In this document: piece by piece, positions 39,307-47,307 of the stretch
Layout: the number at the start of each line of letters is the position of its first letter
Position numbering within the stretch: the stretch's first letter is position 1
Assembly (NCBI GenBank): GCA_003838145.1
Contig: QYZZ01000033.1
Coordinates: 30,355-94,354, forward strand
Reading direction: 5' to 3'
Source of the DNA: Tindallia sp. MSAO_Bac2
GTDB taxonomy: Bacteria > Bacillota > Clostridia > Peptostreptococcales > Tindalliaceae
Length of the DNA: 64,000 bases
The notes under the pieces: generated by a model
The model's database searches: none
What the model was told of the DNA's origin: nothing
Seen by the model: only the letters and a program-made list of their open reading frames with translations
Program-made: the position numbers and the translations under genes

Positions 39307-40276
39307 AGTTTCCTCCTCCGGATTCAGTCAGGGTCATATCACCGAATCTTGAATCCACGATCTGACCAAGTCCCATCAGCTTAAACAGAAAGGTAAATAC
39401 TTTTCCTACAACGGTTATTTCCAACAGAATAAACAGCATGGTTCCAAGAAAAAGTTCAACGATGCTGCCCCAGTTTCTTCCAAAACCGCTGGCTATTTTA
39501 CGGCCAAAGGCCATTTTTATGGTGGTATTGGCTCCGAATTCCAACAGCATATAGGTGGGAATCAGTACAGAAATCAGCGGCGCTCCCACGACAGACACCG
39601 CCAGTATGATCAGCAGAATCCAGGCGCCTCCGTTTACCAGCAGACCAATCAGGGTTTTTCTTCCAACGTCTTCAAAAGATGCTTTTGCCATGCGTTCAAA
39701 TCGTTCCGGAAAAACAACGATGGCAATAACACCCAAAACAAAGGCCAGAATCTGCTTCAGAACAAAGAATACTGCCAACAGTGCAGCCAGGAGTCCAAAG
39801 CCACTAAGGTTAAAGGGAATGCCTCCCAGCACATCGATGTGACTGCCCATCACCACGGTCTGATCCAGGTTGAGTCCCTGACCCATAATGCCTACTGCGT
39901 CTCCGTCAATTCTGGAGTCGCCGCTGCCGTAAACACCACCCAGCACAGAAATCACATCACCCTGTATGCGCGAATTATGGATGGACGCAGTCTGCAGTAT
40001 TGTGACAACATCCCCCTGAACGTGAGCCTCCTGAACATCCACAGAGCTTAAAATCCCAATCACATCACCATTGATTTCCCCTTCGATATGGGCACTGCCA
40101 AAAAAGGAAACCACATCACCGTTGACGGTTTCATTGGCTTCTACTCTGACAGGACTGAAAAACTGAACCTGCTGACCTCTGATGATATGCTCTCCGGTAG
40201 CACCGGCAGGTACAGTCAATAGGATTAAAAATATGAAAATCATTATAAACTTAAATGCTCTGCTCATATTTTTCAT
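39290..40276 (-). CDS. Membrane protein with polymer-forming (bactofilin-like) repeat domain
   Basis: The 328-residue product has a signal peptide (FIMIFIFLILLTVPAGA). A beta-helix-like repeat region (about 28-155) follows, with phrases such as 'VNGDVVSFFGSAHIEGEINGDVIGI' and 'HVQGDVVTILQTASIHNSRIQGDVISVLGG'. Three to four membrane helices come next, then a short tail. The repeats resemble bactofilin/polymer-forming domains, here exported rather than cytoplasmic. It starts in an ATGA overlap with the anti-sigma gene, so it probably belongs to the sigma-factor unit. Confidence 0.75.
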   Translation of the reverse strand: MKNMSRAFKFIMIFIFLILLTVPAGATGEHIIRGQQVQFFSPVRVEANETVNGDVVSFFGSAHIEGEINGDVIGILSSVDVQEAHVQGDVVTILQTASIHNSRIQGDVISVLGGVYGSGDSRIDGDAVGIMGQGLNLDQTVVMGSHIDVLGGIPFNLSGFGLLAALLAVFFVLKQILAFVLGVIAIVVFPERFERMAKASFEDVGRKTLIGLLVNGGAWILLIILAVSVVGAPLISVLIPTYMLLEFGANTTIKMAFGRKIASGFGRNWGSIVELFLGTMLFILLEITVVGKVFTFLFKLMGLGQIVDSRFGDMTLTESGGGNYAESN

Positions 40277-40776
40277 TGTTCTCCCCTCCTGGAACTGCGG
40301 ATGATCCGTCTGACTGAAAAATGTACCAGTAAAAGAAGCAGTAGCAAATTAATAATACTTATAGCATACCATAACTGGTTACCCTGACTCATTCGTACAG
40401 ATATATCCACCAGCAGCCGATAAGGAACGAAAACGTAGTATACCATTCGGTATACTACCGCATGATAGAGAGTGTTCATGGATTCCAGCAGGGGAATACG
40501 TGCCAGCAGTTCAACCGTACTGCCTAAAAGCCACTGCAAAATGCCAGTCATTAAATAATGAATCATCGCCAGTACACCGAAAAACACCAGCATATGACCG
40601 GCATAGTGTTTCCGGATACTCTTTTCAGGGTTGCCATAGAGGCCGGCATCAATCCTGCTCATTACCTTATGATTAAAATCTGTTGAAGGCTCCAGTAATG
40701 GAAGCTGACGGATCAGTTCATCCAGCTCTTCCCATGATTCATTTATGGTGTTTTTCCGGGGCTTTTGGCTGTCCAT
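40273..40776 (-). CDS. Putative membrane anti-sigma factor
   Basis: The 167-residue product has a soluble N-terminal part (about 1-58, 'WEELDELIRQLPLLEPSTDFNHKVMSRID') and then two or three membrane helices ('MLVFFGVLAMIHYLMTGILQWLL', 'ISIINLLLLLLLVHFSV'). Placed directly after, and overlapping, an ECF sigma gene, it is most likely the cognate anti-sigma factor. No zinc-binding HxxxCxxC motif is visible. GGAGG lies seven bases before the ATG. Confidence 0.7.
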   Translation of the reverse strand: MDSQKPRKNTINESWEELDELIRQLPLLEPSTDFNHKVMSRIDAGLYGNPEKSIRKHYAGHMLVFFGVLAMIHYLMTGILQWLLGSTVELLARIPLLESMNTLYHAVVYRMVYYVFVPYRLLVDISVRMSQGNQLWYAISIINLLLLLLLVHFSVRRIIRSSRRGEQ

Positions 40777-41324
40777 AGCATTTCCTCCTTCAGGTTTTTA
40801 AGTTCTGCTTTCAGAATTTTTCTCGCTCTGAACAAGCGGTTCTTTACCATTGAAAGCGGTATTTCAAGAATGTCAGCTATATCCTGGTAAGATTTTCCCT
40901 GTTGATGGTATAGCAAAACCACCATCCGGTATTCCTGCGGAAGCCTGCCAATGGCGGTTTCAATTTCCTGCCTGGCTTCTTCCTGCAAAAATGATTTTTC
41001 CGCACTGACATCTTCCCGGTGAGTCTCAATCTCTTCTTCCAGTGGCATGGTGTCCAGTTTCTTTTTACGCAAGGCATCGATGGTGGTGTTGGTGGCAATC
41101 TTTAAAATCCAGGAGGAAAATTTATGCTCCGGATTAAACTGCCTAAGGTTTCTGTATGCCTTGATAAAAACCTCCTGTGCCAGATCCTCCGCTTCCTCCC
41201 GTTGCCTTATCATGCGGTAACAGATGGAAAAAACCGGTTTTCGATACCGTGACACCAATTCTTCGAAGAAATCCGTTTCACCCTGTATGATTTTTTTTAC
41301 CAACTGATCATCTGGCAGTGTCAC
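40743..41324 (-). CDS. ECF-type RNA polymerase sigma factor
   Basis: The 193-residue product has region 2 ('FFEELVSRYRKPVFSICYRMIRQREEAEDLAQEVFIKAYRNLRQFNPEHKFSSWILKIATNTTIDALRKKK') and region 4 ('IGRLPQEYRMVVLLYHQQGKSYQDIADILEIPLSMVKNRLFRARKIL'), as in group IV sigma factors. GTG at 41324 with GAGGTG seven bases upstream is preferred to the upstream TTG. It overlaps the anti-sigma gene by 34 bp and follows rimI by 42 bp, so it sits inside the tsa transcript. Confidence 0.93.
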   Translation of the reverse strand: MTLPDDQLVKKIIQGETDFFEELVSRYRKPVFSICYRMIRQREEAEDLAQEVFIKAYRNLRQFNPEHKFSSWILKIATNTTIDALRKKKLDTMPLEEEIETHREDVSAEKSFLQEEARQEIETAIGRLPQEYRMVVLLYHQQGKSYQDIADILEIPLSMVKNRLFRARKILKAELKNLKEEMLWTAKSPGKTP

Positions 41325-41366
41325 AGGGATACACCTCAACTTCGCTCTTATCTTCTTTTACGCAGT

Positions 41367-41837
41367 TTAGATAAAAAAGTCTGATCCAATTAAGTTTTTC
41401 CACATAATGATGGCATCTTCTCCATTATCATGATAATATCCGGGCCGGATACCAGATACAAGAAAATCCATGCTTTTATATAAACCAAGGGCTGTCTCGT
41501 TGCTTTTCCTGACCTCCAGGGTCATGCGCTGCATATGACGCTGACGGGCCTCTTCCATCAGGGCTTCCATAATTTTTCGTCCCAGTCCCTGTCCCTGAAA
41601 TTTCGGATGTACCGCAACATTCGTGATATGCGCTTCATCCATAATCAGCCACATACCACCATAGGCTGCTATTTTCTTATTTATATCCGCTACCTGATAC
41701 ACTGCCAGCTTATTTCTCAGTTCCATCCGAAAAGCATGGTGGGTCCAGGGGGTGGGAAAACACTGTACTTCAATATCAATAATCCCGGGAATATCCTCCA
41801 CCTTCATTGGCCGGATGACAGCTTCCTCATTTTTCAT
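41367..41837 (-). CDS. rimI: Ribosomal-protein-S18-alanine N-acetyltransferase
   Basis: The 156-residue GNAT protein has 'IRPMKVEDIPGIIDIEVQCFPTPWTHHAFRMEL', the acetyl-CoA loop 'NVAVHPKFQGQGLGRKIMEALMEEA' and 'RKSNETALGLYKSMDFLVSGIRPGYYHDNGEDAIIMWK', typical of RimI. The ORF track's 43-residue extension lies inside tsaB. ATG at 41837 forms an ATGA overlap with the tsaB stop and has GGAAGGA upstream. RimI commonly sits next to tsaB. Confidence 0.95.
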   Translation of the reverse strand: MKNEEAVIRPMKVEDIPGIIDIEVQCFPTPWTHHAFRMELRNKLAVYQVADINKKIAAYGGMWLIMDEAHITNVAVHPKFQGQGLGRKIMEALMEEARQRHMQRMTLEVRKSNETALGLYKSMDFLVSGIRPGYYHDNGEDAIIMWKNLIGSDFFI

Positions 41838-42556
41838 GAATGAGTTCCTTCCTTTTCCATTTGTTTTTGTTTCCAGGCTCTTTCTGCCTGTGAAGTCCGC
41901 AGGTATAGGGGAATCATTTCTTCCGGAGAAATCAGCTCCTGTTTTTTTGCTTTTTGTATTCCACACATGGCAACAGCAGAGGCAGAAGGCATCCGATGCA
42001 GGACATCTGCAAAAATAGCCTGCTCTCCCAGAAATTCTTTGATCCGCTGCTGATGCATTTCCGCCGCATCCCCGGAAAACAGCACCGGCTTATCAATTTT
42101 TTTCAGCTTTTCCAGCCATTCCAGTATATGAAAAACATCCGGTGACTGACGAACAATCATTTCACCATGATGCATCTCGTAAGCGGCTGTGTAAATCAGA
42201 TTTTTCTGCGCATCAATAATTGGACTGCACCAGCCCTTAAAACTTTGGTTTTGTATCGCCAATGCCTCCAGACTGTTTACCGATACAACCGGTTTTTTAA
42301 GGGCATGAGCCAGCCCTTTTACGGTTCCTGTGCCAATTCTCACCCCTGTAAAAGATCCGGGCCCCACGTTGGCAGCAAAAAAATCAACCTCCTTAAGCTT
42401 GCATTCGCAGGAGGTTAACAGTTGATCCATCATCGGTAAGAGTCTTTCAGAGTGATTTTTTTTGTAATGGGTACGGATTTCTCCCACCAACCGATTTTCT
42501 TCCATAAGTGCAGCTCCAGCAACCATTGAGCTGCTTTCCAATGCCAGGCATTTCAT
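41834..42556 (-). CDS. tsaB: t6A biosynthesis protein TsaB
   Basis: The 240-residue product has the ASKHA-fold start 'MKCLALESSSMVAGAALMEENRLVGEIRTHYKKNHSERLLPMMDQLL' and 'DFFAANVGPGSFTGVRIGTGTVKGLAHALKKPVVSVNSLEALA', the signature of TsaB/YeaZ. It is the regulatory partner of TsaD. It is joined to tsaE upstream and rimI downstream by ATGA overlaps. Confidence 0.95.
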   Translation of the reverse strand: MKCLALESSSMVAGAALMEENRLVGEIRTHYKKNHSERLLPMMDQLLTSCECKLKEVDFFAANVGPGSFTGVRIGTGTVKGLAHALKKPVVSVNSLEALAIQNQSFKGWCSPIIDAQKNLIYTAAYEMHHGEMIVRQSPDVFHILEWLEKLKKIDKPVLFSGDAAEMHQQRIKEFLGEQAIFADVLHRMPSASAVAMCGIQKAKKQELISPEEMIPLYLRTSQAERAWKQKQMEKEGTHS

Positions 42557-43011
42557 CCTTCCGCCAGCTCCTTTAATAATGTATCGTCAAAATCGCCCTT
42601 TGCCGTCAGGCAAATCCTTCTTTTTTCTGTATCCAGCCATTTAATCTCAATCCACAGGTGGCTGTCCGGCAGATAATCTTCCACCAGGTTAGCCCATTCC
42701 ACTATGGATATACCTTCGCTGTAAAAGTACTCCTCCGCTCCCAAATCATTAAATTCCCCAGGGTGGTTAATGCGGTACACATCGAAATGATATACCGGAA
42801 AATTCCCTTCATATTCCTGGACCAGTGTAAAAGTGGGGCTGGATATATCTTCCTTCACTCCCAGACCTGCTCCAAGCGCTTTCGTAAAGGTAGTCTTGCC
42901 GGCGCCCAGATCCCCGGTCAGACAAAGGATATCGCCTGACTTCAGTCTGGATGCCAGTTTTTTGGCAAGCGCTTCTGTTTCTTTCTGATTGTTTACTTCA
43001 ATGCATATCAT
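42553..43011 (-). CDS. tsaE: t6A biosynthesis ATPase TsaE
   Basis: The 152-residue product has Walker A 'LTGDLGAGKTTFTKALGAGLGV', 'ISSPTFTLVQEYEGNFPVYHFDVYRI' and 'GISIVEWANLVEDYLP', typical of TsaE/YjeE. It powers turnover of the TsaBD complex. It begins the tight run tsaE-tsaB-rimI and ends with the ATGA overlap to tsaB. Confidence 0.96.
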   Translation of the reverse strand: MICIEVNNQKETEALAKKLASRLKSGDILCLTGDLGAGKTTFTKALGAGLGVKEDISSPTFTLVQEYEGNFPVYHFDVYRINHPGEFNDLGAEEYFYSEGISIVEWANLVEDYLPDSHLWIEIKWLDTEKRRICLTAKGDFDDTLLKELAEG

Positions 43012-43045
43012 CAGAAGATTTTCTTCCTTTCATGATGGGATGTTT

Positions 43046-43672
43046 CTATGGTTTCAGTAATGGTGATATTTTTTTGTAAAGCAGTAGCGTCAATACGGCA
43101 ATCATCGTTCCTTTAAAAAGATTAAAAGGAGTAACGCCATATATTACCAGAGTTCGGACGTCTACGATTCGGCTGTTTGCTACATTGCCCATTTCAACAA
43201 TAGCGTCAATAGGCATAAACTGGGAATACATGGGAATCAAAACAAAGTAGTTGGCTACCGCTCCCAGCACAGCCATAATAACAGTTCCAACAGCCACACC
43301 AATAATGGCATGCTTTCTGTCTTTTCGGTAATGGTAAATGAGAGCTGCCGGAACCACATAAAATACGCCGATAATGAAGTTGGCCAGCTCCCCTACCCCG
43401 CCGGACCAGCTTTTCGTAATAAAGTGGAGCGCCGCTTTAACAAACTGGATCATCACCCCCGCCATGGGTCCCATGGCAAAAGCACCGATCAGTGCTGGCA
43501 GATCACTAAAATCCAGCATTAAAAAACCGGGAAATATGGGCAGGCCAAACTCCAGAAACATGAGTATATAAGCAATCACTGACAGAATCGCAATCCGGGT
43601 CAGATGCTTTGTGGTCATTCGTTTTTTGGTTCTTTGGCTGCTGCTACCCACAATTTCAATTGTTTTATCCAT
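43046..43672 (-). CDS. ribU: ECF transporter riboflavin-binding S component
   Basis: The 208-residue product has about six membrane helices and RibU-type sequences: 'TRIAILSVIAYILMFLEFGLPIFPGFLMLDFSDLPALIGAFAMGPMAGVMIQFVKAALHF', 'GELANFIIGVFYVVPAALIYH' and 'VIYGVTPFNLFKGTMIAVLTLLLYKKI'. It captures riboflavin for a shared energising module encoded elsewhere. The FMN riboswitch directly upstream confirms the substrate class. GGAGG precedes the ATG. Confidence 0.95.
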   Translation of the reverse strand: MDKTIEIVGSSSQRTKKRMTTKHLTRIAILSVIAYILMFLEFGLPIFPGFLMLDFSDLPALIGAFAMGPMAGVMIQFVKAALHFITKSWSGGVGELANFIIGVFYVVPAALIYHYRKDRKHAIIGVAVGTVIMAVLGAVANYFVLIPMYSQFMPIDAIVEMGNVANSRIVDVRTLVIYGVTPFNLFKGTMIAVLTLLLYKKISPLLKP

Positions 43673-43795
43673 AAAATACCTCCAAATGATAATTGATAGT
43701 TGATAATTGATGATGGATAATTGATAAATGATAATGGATAATTAAGATCAAGGTCTTAAGTTCAAGTTCATTAAGATCTGCTGAATGAACGGGCA

Positions 43796-43826
43796 TAAAA
43801 ATGCGCCTGAATTTCTTCAGGCGCAG
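43796..43826 (-). terminator. Expression-platform terminator of the FMN riboswitch
   Basis: TGCGCCTGAA pairs with TTCAGGCGCA over a short loop, followed by TTTTTATG on the minus strand. FMN binding should favour it and stop ribU transcription. The 100 bases between it and ribU are GATAATTGA-type filler. Confidence 0.9.
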
Positions 43827-43845
43827 GCTTACTACGTAAAGCAAG

Positions 43846-43958
43846 AACCTTCTCTCATCCAGACTGTACTGTCGGTTCCGGATTTGCACCGGATCCATCG
43901 GCTAAAACCGATTCGCGGACTGTCACCGCCGGTCGGGAATTTCACCCTGCCCTGAAGA
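43846..43958 (-). promoter_or_regulatory. FMN riboswitch (RFN element)
   Basis: The RNA reads AGGGCAGGGTGAAATTCCC, then GACCGGCGGTGACAGTCCGC, then GATCCGGTGCAAATCCGGA ACCGACAGTACAGTCTGGATG, a full match to the RFN core, closed by CTTC/GAAG. Confidence 0.98.
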
Positions 43959-43968
43959 TTACATTTTT

Positions 43969-43997
43969 ATTATACGGTATTCACAACAAATTGACAA
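43969..43997 (-). promoter_or_regulatory. Sigma-A promoter of the ribU leader
   Basis: TTGTCA (43992-43997) and TATAAT (43969-43974) are 17 bases apart, just upstream of the RFN element and just past the tex stop. Confidence 0.85.
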
Positions 43998-44000
43998 GGA

Positions 44001-46163
44001 TTAATCCTGGGAGACGCCCTTCATGGTAAGACCAATACGCTGCTTTTTAACGTCAACATTCAGTACCTTTACCCGTACCACGTCTCCGACGGAAACCACG
44101 TCCAGGGGATGCTTTACAAATCCGTTTCGAAGCTGGGAAATGTGTACCAGCCCGTCTTGTTTTACGCCAATATCTACAAAGGCTCCGAAGTCTATAACGT
44201 TTCGAACCGTACCCGTTAATTCCATATCCGGCTCCAAATCCTCCATTTTCATTACATCCGTTCGAAAAACAGGCTTTGGTAGTTCTTCCCTGGGGTCTCT
44301 GCCCGGCTTTTTCAGTTCCTTCACCATGTCCTGCAGTGTCGGAAGACCAATCTCCAGTTCATCAGACAAAGATTTAAGATTAAGACCGGTAAGTTTTTCT
44401 TCCAGAAGTGTGTGCCCTTCCCCGGTAAGGTCTTTCAGTGACAACCCGGTTTTTTCCAGCAGGCTCCCGGCAGCTTCATAAGACTCAGGATGAACGCCGG
44501 TCTGCTCCAAGGGATTTTTCCCGTCACGAATCCGCATAAAACCGGCACATTGCTGGTACGCCGCCGGACCCAGCCTGGGAACCTTAAGGAGCTGTTTTCG
44601 CTGCTGAAAGCCGCCAATTTCATTTCGGTAAGCCACCATATTTTCAGCCACAGCCTTACTGATGCCCGCTACATACTGCAGCAAGGAAGGCGAAGCCGTA
44701 TTCACATCCACCCCTACCCGGTTTACGCAATCCTCCACAACGCCGGATAAGCGTTCCCCCAGCTGCTTCTGATTCACGTCATGCTGATACTGGCCCACAC
44801 CTATGGCCTTCGGTTCTATTTTCACCAGTTCCGCCAGAGGATCCTGCAGCCTCCTGGCAATGGAAACCGCTCCCCGGAGAGACACATCCAGCTCCGGAAA
44901 TTCTTTTGTTGCCAGTTTGGAAGCAGAGTAAACGGAAGCTCCGGCTTCACTGACGATCACATAAGCCACCTGGTGAGGAAAGTCCGGTATCAGAGAGGCT
45001 ATAAACTGCTCTGTTTCCCGGGATCCGGTGCCATTTCCAATAGCTACCGCTGTTACATGATGTTTTTTTACAAATTCCCTGATAACCTCTGCAGATTTAA
45101 CAAATTCATTTTGTGGCGGTACCGGAAAAATAGTGGCTGTATCCAGCAGTTTTCCGGTTTCGTCCACCACCGCCAGCTTGCAACCGGTCCGGTAAGCCGG
45201 ATCGATCCCCAGCACCCGCTGGCCTGTCACCGGAGGCTGCATCAGGAGGCCATTTAAGTTCTTCCCAAAAAGCTGAATAGCGGCCGTTTCTGCCCGTTCC
45301 GTCAGTTCAGATCTTATTTCCCGCTCCAGAGACGGCTGCAAAAGTCGTTTCCAGGTATCGGAGGCAATGGCTTCAAAAGTCGCATTTCTTGGATCCTTTT
45401 CTGAATGATGGAGGCTTTTTTCCAGTTGGACCACCATTTCCTGCTCCGGTGCTGTCAACTGCACCTTTAAGATTTCTTCTTTTTCTCCCCGGTTGGCGGC
45501 CAGAATCCGATGATCCGGAATCTTTTTAGCCGGTTCCGAATAATCATAGTACATTTCGTAAACCGTTTCCGCCTCCGGATCTTTGGCCTTGGTTACAAAG
45601 TCAGCATTCTGCCAGAGCAGGCGCCGCAATTTTTTCCTAAGATCCGCATCGTCAGATAAATCTTCTGCCACAATATCCATAGCACCCTGCAGGGCTTCTT
45701 CTGCTGTATTTATTTCCTGCTCCGGATTCAGATGCTTCTCCGCTTCCTCCAAGGGTGCAATGCCAGGAATAGTTTCCGACACCAGCCATTCCGCCAAAGG
45801 TTCCAGTCCTTTTTCCCGGGCAACGGTAGCTCTGGTTCTCCTTTTAGGCCGGAAAGGCCGGTAAATATCCTCGATATCCTGAAGGGTTTTAGCCTTTGCC
45901 AGTTTTTCTTCCAGCTCCGGCGTCATTTCCTCCAGTCCGGTAATCAGCCGGTGAACCTCTTCCCGACGCTGTTCCAGATTCTGCAGGTAGGTCAGTCGTT
46001 CATAAAAATCCCTTAGTACCTCATCACTGAGGCCTCCCGTCATTTCCTTCCGGTAACGGGCAATAAAGGGAATGGTATTCCCTTCCTCCAATAACGCCAG
46101 GATCTGAGAAACCTGACCCGTTTTAAGATTAAATTCTCCTGATAATTGTTTTGTTAAATCCAT
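44001..46163 (-). CDS. tex: Tex-like RNA-binding protein with S1 domain
   Basis: The 720-residue product has the Tex layout: N-terminal helical part ('TIPFIARYRKEMTGGLSDEVLRDFYERLTYLQNLEQRREEV'), YqgF/RNase H-like core ('VLGIDPAYRTGCKLAVVDETGKLLDT', 'AIGNGTGSRETEQFI'), helix-hairpin-helix region ('DVNTASPSLLQYVAGISKAVAENMVAYRNEIGGF') and a C-terminal S1 domain ('ELTGTVRNVIDFGAFVDIGVKQDGLVHISQL'). ATG 46163 with AAAGGGG upstream matches the length of B. subtilis YdcI; the ORF track start adds 24 doubtful residues. Confidence 0.95.
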   Translation of the reverse strand: MDLTKQLSGEFNLKTGQVSQILALLEEGNTIPFIARYRKEMTGGLSDEVLRDFYERLTYLQNLEQRREEVHRLITGLEEMTPELEEKLAKAKTLQDIEDIYRPFRPKRRTRATVAREKGLEPLAEWLVSETIPGIAPLEEAEKHLNPEQEINTAEEALQGAMDIVAEDLSDDADLRKKLRRLLWQNADFVTKAKDPEAETVYEMYYDYSEPAKKIPDHRILAANRGEKEEILKVQLTAPEQEMVVQLEKSLHHSEKDPRNATFEAIASDTWKRLLQPSLEREIRSELTERAETAAIQLFGKNLNGLLMQPPVTGQRVLGIDPAYRTGCKLAVVDETGKLLDTATIFPVPPQNEFVKSAEVIREFVKKHHVTAVAIGNGTGSRETEQFIASLIPDFPHQVAYVIVSEAGASVYSASKLATKEFPELDVSLRGAVSIARRLQDPLAELVKIEPKAIGVGQYQHDVNQKQLGERLSGVVEDCVNRVGVDVNTASPSLLQYVAGISKAVAENMVAYRNEIGGFQQRKQLLKVPRLGPAAYQQCAGFMRIRDGKNPLEQTGVHPESYEAAGSLLEKTGLSLKDLTGEGHTLLEEKLTGLNLKSLSDELEIGLPTLQDMVKELKKPGRDPREELPKPVFRTDVMKMEDLEPDMELTGTVRNVIDFGAFVDIGVKQDGLVHISQLRNGFVKHPLDVVSVGDVVRVKVLNVDVKKQRIGLTMKGVSQD

Positions 46164-46230
46164 GGAAAAACCCCTTTGTCTTTGAAGTCGGTATGTATCT
46201 ACTTCCCTTAGTATACCATGAAACTCTGGA

Positions 46231-46280
46231 GTCACGGTGCGAAAATCACGGAGTAAATTACCTCCCCCCCAAGTGCCTCA
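46231..46280. repeat. 70-bp dispersed palindromic element, truncated copy A
   Basis: GAGTCACGGTG is joined directly to AAAATCACGGAGTAAATTACC and CCCCCCAAGTGCCTC. Compared with copies B-D it lacks the GGGGACGGAGCTnATTTCCCC section, an internal deletion. Confidence 0.8.
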
Positions 46281-46357
46281 TCTATGCCAGCCATCGATCA
46301 TTAACCATGGAGTCAATCTCTTTGGTCTTTTAATCCACAGGGTCAGTCCCTGCGGTA

Positions 46358-46395
46358 ACGTAAAAAGGAGCAGCAGTCTCTCCGCCACTCCTTTT
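46358..46395 (-). terminator. Intrinsic terminator downstream of fliS
   Basis: On the minus strand AAAAGGAGTGGCGG pairs (with wobbles) with CTGCTGCTCCTTTT across AGAGA, ending in TTTTTAC on the minus strand. Confidence 0.75.
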
Positions 46396-46400
46396 AGCTC

Positions 46401-46472
46401 AGTCACGGTGGGGACGGAGCTAATTTCCCCCCAAAATCACGGAGTAAATTACCTCGCATCCCCCCAGTGCCT
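46401..46472. repeat. 70-bp dispersed palindromic element, copy B
   Basis: AGTCACGGTGGGGACGGAGC at one end and CCCCCCAGTGCCT at the other are partly inverted; the middle has TTTCCCC and ACGGAGTAAATTACC. It resembles REP-type elements moved by IS200-like (RAYT) transposases in other bacteria; no transposase is in this window. Confidence 0.85.
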
Positions 46473-46513
46473 TTTCCCTGTACCCTATAACCTATTCCCT
46501 ATACCCTGCTCTT

Positions 46514-46993
46514 CTAGCCTTTCCCCAAACGCTCATCGCCATCCATCACGCTTTCATTCAGGGTTCCTTTTCCGTAAGTCATCCCGGCCACCACAGATGG
46601 TCCTTTCTGGGCTGCCGGCGCATCTGCAAGAGAAGGATTGTTTGCAAGATGCTGCCAACCTTCCAGTACCGGCTTCAGCACCTGTTTGGCTTCTTCAAGA
46701 GGCTCTTTTACACTGCGGTTTCCGGCATCCGTTACCAGTTTGTTGATATAGATATACAACTGCCGGGAAGAAATAGCCACCTCTGAGTCTCCCCAAAGAG
46801 TTGCCAATAATTCCGTCAGAATAGCCCTGGCTTTATCAACAGCCGCCTTAAGAGTTTCTTCATCCTTGGCTTCCACTGCCTTCATGCCCCGGTCAAACTC
46901 ACCCTCCAGCCCTTCCAGCATCATCGCTACCAATTCAGCTGCACTTGCATTTTCAACTTTTTCCGCTAATACTTCCTGTTCCGTCATACGCAA
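46514..46993 (-). CDS. fliS: Flagellar export chaperone FliS (long C-terminal tail)
   Basis: The 159-residue product has the FliS-like helical pattern: 'ENASAAELVAMMLEGLEGEFDRGMKAVEAKDEETLKAAVDKARAILTELLATLWGDSEVAISSRQLYIYINKLVTDAG'. FliS binds flagellin C-termini before export. About 45 residues after the usual end are polar and Gly/Ala-rich ('SLADAPAAQKGPSVVAGMTYGKGTLN'), which is unusual. Its position just downstream of the flagellin gene supports the call. GGGGG is seven bases before the ATG region. Confidence 0.8.
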   Translation of the reverse strand: MRMTEQEVLAEKVENASAAELVAMMLEGLEGEFDRGMKAVEAKDEETLKAAVDKARAILTELLATLWGDSEVAISSRQLYIYINKLVTDAGNRSVKEPLEEAKQVLKPVLEGWQHLANNPSLADAPAAQKGPSVVAGMTYGKGTLNESVMDGDERLGKG

Positions 46994-47072
46994 CCCCCTA
47001 TAAAAATCAATTATGAATGATGGATTATGAATTAAGAATTATTTTCCCAACTGAAGCTTCAATGATATCGCG

Positions 47073-47143
47073 GCACAGTGGGGACGGAGCTGATTTGCCC
47101 CGAAAATCCTGGGGCAAATCACCTCACGTCCCCCCAAGTGCCT
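47073..47143. repeat. 70-bp dispersed palindromic element, copy C
   Basis: GGCACAGTGGGGACGGAGC ... TTTGCCCC, then GGGGCAAATCACC and ACGTCCCCCCAAGTGCC. In this copy both arms are compensated (TTTGCCCC/GGGGCAAA), so the palindrome is kept although the sequence changed. The rest of 46994-47307 is low-complexity filler (ATAACCTGTTC-type and GAATTATG-type). Confidence 0.85.
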
Positions 47144-47307
47144 CCCAACCTTCTTCTATCACCTATTCACTTTTAACTTATAACCTGCTTTTCTATAACC
47201 TGTTCACCTATAACCTATTACCTGCTTTTCAACTCTTAACTCTTAACTTTTAGCACCCTATAGGGTGCAGGCTGCCTTTCCAACTGCTTCTCCAACTGTT
47301 TTTAACC

